A stretch of DNA of 16,182 bases, taken from NCBI GenBank assembly GCA_964411505.1, contig CAYPLH010000075.1, forward strand, positions 1 through 16,182, in the 5' to 3' direction. A program made the position numbers and the translations under genes. Positions 15,031 to 16,182 of the stretch are shown one piece after another. Under the pieces are notes generated by a model. It searched no databases. It worked only from the letters and a program-made list of their open reading frames with translations, and was not told the origin of the DNA. Every line of letters starts with the position of its first letter. Position 1 is the stretch's first letter. The DNA is from CAYPLH01 sp964411505 (lineage in GTDB: Bacteria; Bacillota; Clostridia; CAYPLH01; DUMO01).

Positions 15031-15291
15031 ATGAGTGTGGTGTATGAGGTGGAAAGAAAAGTAACTAAGATAGGAAATAGTCTGGGTGTAACATTTCCAA
15101 GCGAGCTTTTAAAAAAAATTGAAGTTGCTCAAGGTGATACTGTAATTATTGATATACGTGGGGATGAAATTATTCTTCGCAAGAGTAGAAAAGTAGAGCT
15201 TCCAAGTGGTATTAGTCCAGATTTTTTTGACATTCTTCAGGAAACAATGAATGAATATGATGAGACTATTAAAGGGTTGAGAGATAGGTAA
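15031..15291 (+). CDS. AbrB/MazE-type antitoxin of a Doc system
   Basis: An 86-residue antitoxin with a SpoVT/AbrB-type swapped-hairpin DNA-binding domain: VTKIGNSLGVTFPSELLKKI followed by GDTVIIDIRGDEIIL. Its acidic C-terminal tail (ISPDFFDILQETMNEYDETI) is probably the toxin-neutralising element. GAAGGAG lies 8 nt before the ATG. The gene follows a consensus promoter with two palindromes and ends at a TAA that overlaps the Doc ATG by one base. Doc is best known with a Phd antitoxin, so this is an antitoxin swap, although AbrB-Doc pairs are known in bacteria. Confidence 0.9.
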   Translation: MSVVYEVERKVTKIGNSLGVTFPSELLKKIEVAQGDTVIIDIRGDEIILRKSRKVELPSGISPDFFDILQETMNEYDETIKGLRDR

Positions 15292-15689
15292 TGGATAACG
15301 TGAGGTATTTGACAGAAGAGGAAATTATCACTATTCATTATGTTTTAATAAAAAAATACAGCCCAAATGAGATCATAGGCGTAAAAGATCCTGGTTTATT
15401 AAATTCCGCAGTAAATAGACCACAACAATCGGTGTTTGGTTCAGATGCCTATCCAGATATTTTTCAAAAGGCCGCTGCTCTCTTTGAATCTTTGGCTCAA
15501 AATCATCCATTTCACAATGGAAATAAAAGAGTTGCGTTTGTAGCAATGGTACAGTTTTTAAGATATAACAATTATAAACTTGCTATGAACCCAAAACAGG
15601 CAGAGAATTTTACTATTGATGTAGTTGAGCATAAATATAAATTTAAGAAAATAGCGGAAATGATCCAAAAATTCAGTATAGGGTTGTGA
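15291..15689 (+). CDS. doc: Doc (death-on-curing) family Fic-domain toxin
   Basis: A 132-residue Fic-fold protein of the Doc family; the phage P1 member phosphorylates elongation factor Tu and stops translation. The catalytic motif is H72-P-F-H-N-G-N-K-R80. The lysine at position 79 is the Doc form, where AMPylating Fic enzymes have glycine. The motif keeps the Fic-like glycine (HNGNKR), while P1 Doc has alanine. The length and the N-terminal YLTEEEIITIH match the family. The start overlaps the antitoxin stop (TAATG), so translation is coupled. Next is a 47-bp AT-rich gap with no clear terminator. Confidence 0.92.
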   Translation: MDNVRYLTEEEIITIHYVLIKKYSPNEIIGVKDPGLLNSAVNRPQQSVFGSDAYPDIFQKAAALFESLAQNHPFHNGNKRVAFVAMVQFLRYNNYKLAMNPKQAENFTIDVVEHKYKFKKIAEMIQKFSIGL

Positions 15690-15736
15690 AAAAAATAACA
15701 CCTATATTCTTCTATTTCATTAATATATATTAGAAG

Positions 15737-16182
15737 TTATTTCATACAAAAGACGTGAAGAAGAAATAAGAGTGGGAGGGATTCCTGCGCCATGTGCTCA
15801 TGGGACTTATCCTGCCACTCGATGAGCTTATTGCGGTCACCCATAACTTCCTTGGCAGATAGCTGGTTATCTTTGGTGAACGGGACAAAGCACAGCTGCA
15901 TATGGGGATTACGCTCATCCATATGGACAACCGCCAAAAAGATATTATCGGCGCCGACTTCCTTCTGCAAAAACTCCAGCGCACGTTTGAAATACTTTTC
16001 TATTTCCTCTCTTGACCGTCGCTCAAAGAACTCAGGACTGGCGGTAACAATGGTGTCGATGAACTTGACGCTGTCCTTGCGCACTTTGCATTGTGGATTT
16101 TCTTTCTGTCCTTTTCGATGCGGTGCTGGATTGAATCCTGTGAATGCAAAGAACAGTGTTCTCCTTCTGCATATGGCAGATG
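15737..16182 (-). pseudogene. Fragment of a MobV/Pre-type plasmid relaxase
   Basis: Remnant of a plasmid mobilisation and recombination enzyme. One open segment (about 16084 down to 15737) reads KVRKDSVKFIDTIVTASPEF, a kinase-like VGADNIFLAVVHMDERNPHM, and FVPFTKDNQLSAKEVMGDR, all matching the relaxase core. The metal motif H-x-D-E-x-x-P-H-x-H ends in Gln, not His, so the site is damaged. Upstream of 16084 the sequence continues in other frames (frames around GIQHRIEKDRKK and ICHMQKEN), showing frameshifts or a deletion, and the end after EHMAQE is also out of register. The right side runs off the window. It is visibly richer in G and C than its neighbours, suggesting transfer. Confidence 0.7.

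Noticed and set aside
15690..15736. Terminator after doc
   Set aside because: CTTCTA and TAGAAG could pair, but the stem is six bases with a long loop and no T-run.

Overview
The window looks like a chromosomal segment of an anaerobic, AT-rich, low-GC Gram-positive bacterium of the class Clostridia, probably near the cellulolytic Clostridia (Ruminiclostridium/Acetivibrio relatives). The taxon is inferred from gene content (RNase G next to the TIGR03960/TIGR03936 radical-SAM pair, a class B sortase, small hydrophobic peptides of clostridial type), the strong AGGAGG-type ribosome binding sites, and frequent TTG/GTG starts. No rRNA, tRNA or CRISPR array was seen.

Region 1 (31-4129, minus strand) is a conserved housekeeping operon: a B12-domain-like radical SAM protein (TIGR03960), its small partner DUF2344/TIGR03936, and ribonuclease G (rng). 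The first two overlap by 8 bp and the third follows after 9 bp, so translation is probably coupled. In Clostridia this set usually leads into rplU-rpmA-obg, which would lie beyond the left edge.

Region 2 (about 4130-4900) is a junction. It holds a 137-bp inverted-repeat element, two tandem paralogous genes for membrane peptides of 34 and 40 residues on the plus strand, and a very stable hairpin where they converge with region 3.

Region 3 (4904-13829, minus strand) is an accessory metabolic cluster. In transcription order it has a sulfatase, a DegT/DnrJ/EryC1 PLP aminotransferase, a class B sortase, a second sulfatase, a third sulfatase and a Gfo/Idh/MocA dehydrogenase of the YdgJ/IolW (scyllo-inositol dehydrogenase) type. 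All three sulfatases keep the C-x-P-x-R cysteine that becomes formylglycine, and none shows a signal peptide, so they probably act in the cytoplasm on small sulfate esters. The dehydrogenase and aminotransferase together suggest chemistry on a keto-sugar or keto-cyclitol, but no transporter, regulator or sulfatase-maturing enzyme is in view. The promoters are informative. A 47-bp element with 42 identical positions lies at nearly the same distance upstream of a TATAAT box before the first sulfatase and again before the aminotransferase. The second sulfatase has a promoter followed by a palindromic operator and preceded by 11-12-bp tandem repeats. The third has its own -35/-10. A MITE-like palindromic element with 8-bp flanking repeats sits between sulfatases two and three.

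Region 4 (13830-16182) is a mobile-DNA graveyard plus two toxin-antitoxin operons. After about 470 bp of decayed sequence come a RelB/DinJ-YoeB pair (minus) and, divergently, an AbrB/MazE-like antitoxin with a Doc/Fic toxin (plus). Each has a clear promoter overlapped by palindromes that suggest autoregulation. The window ends in a broken MobV-type plasmid relaxase of visibly higher GC content, evidence that an integrated plasmid or conjugative element was once here.
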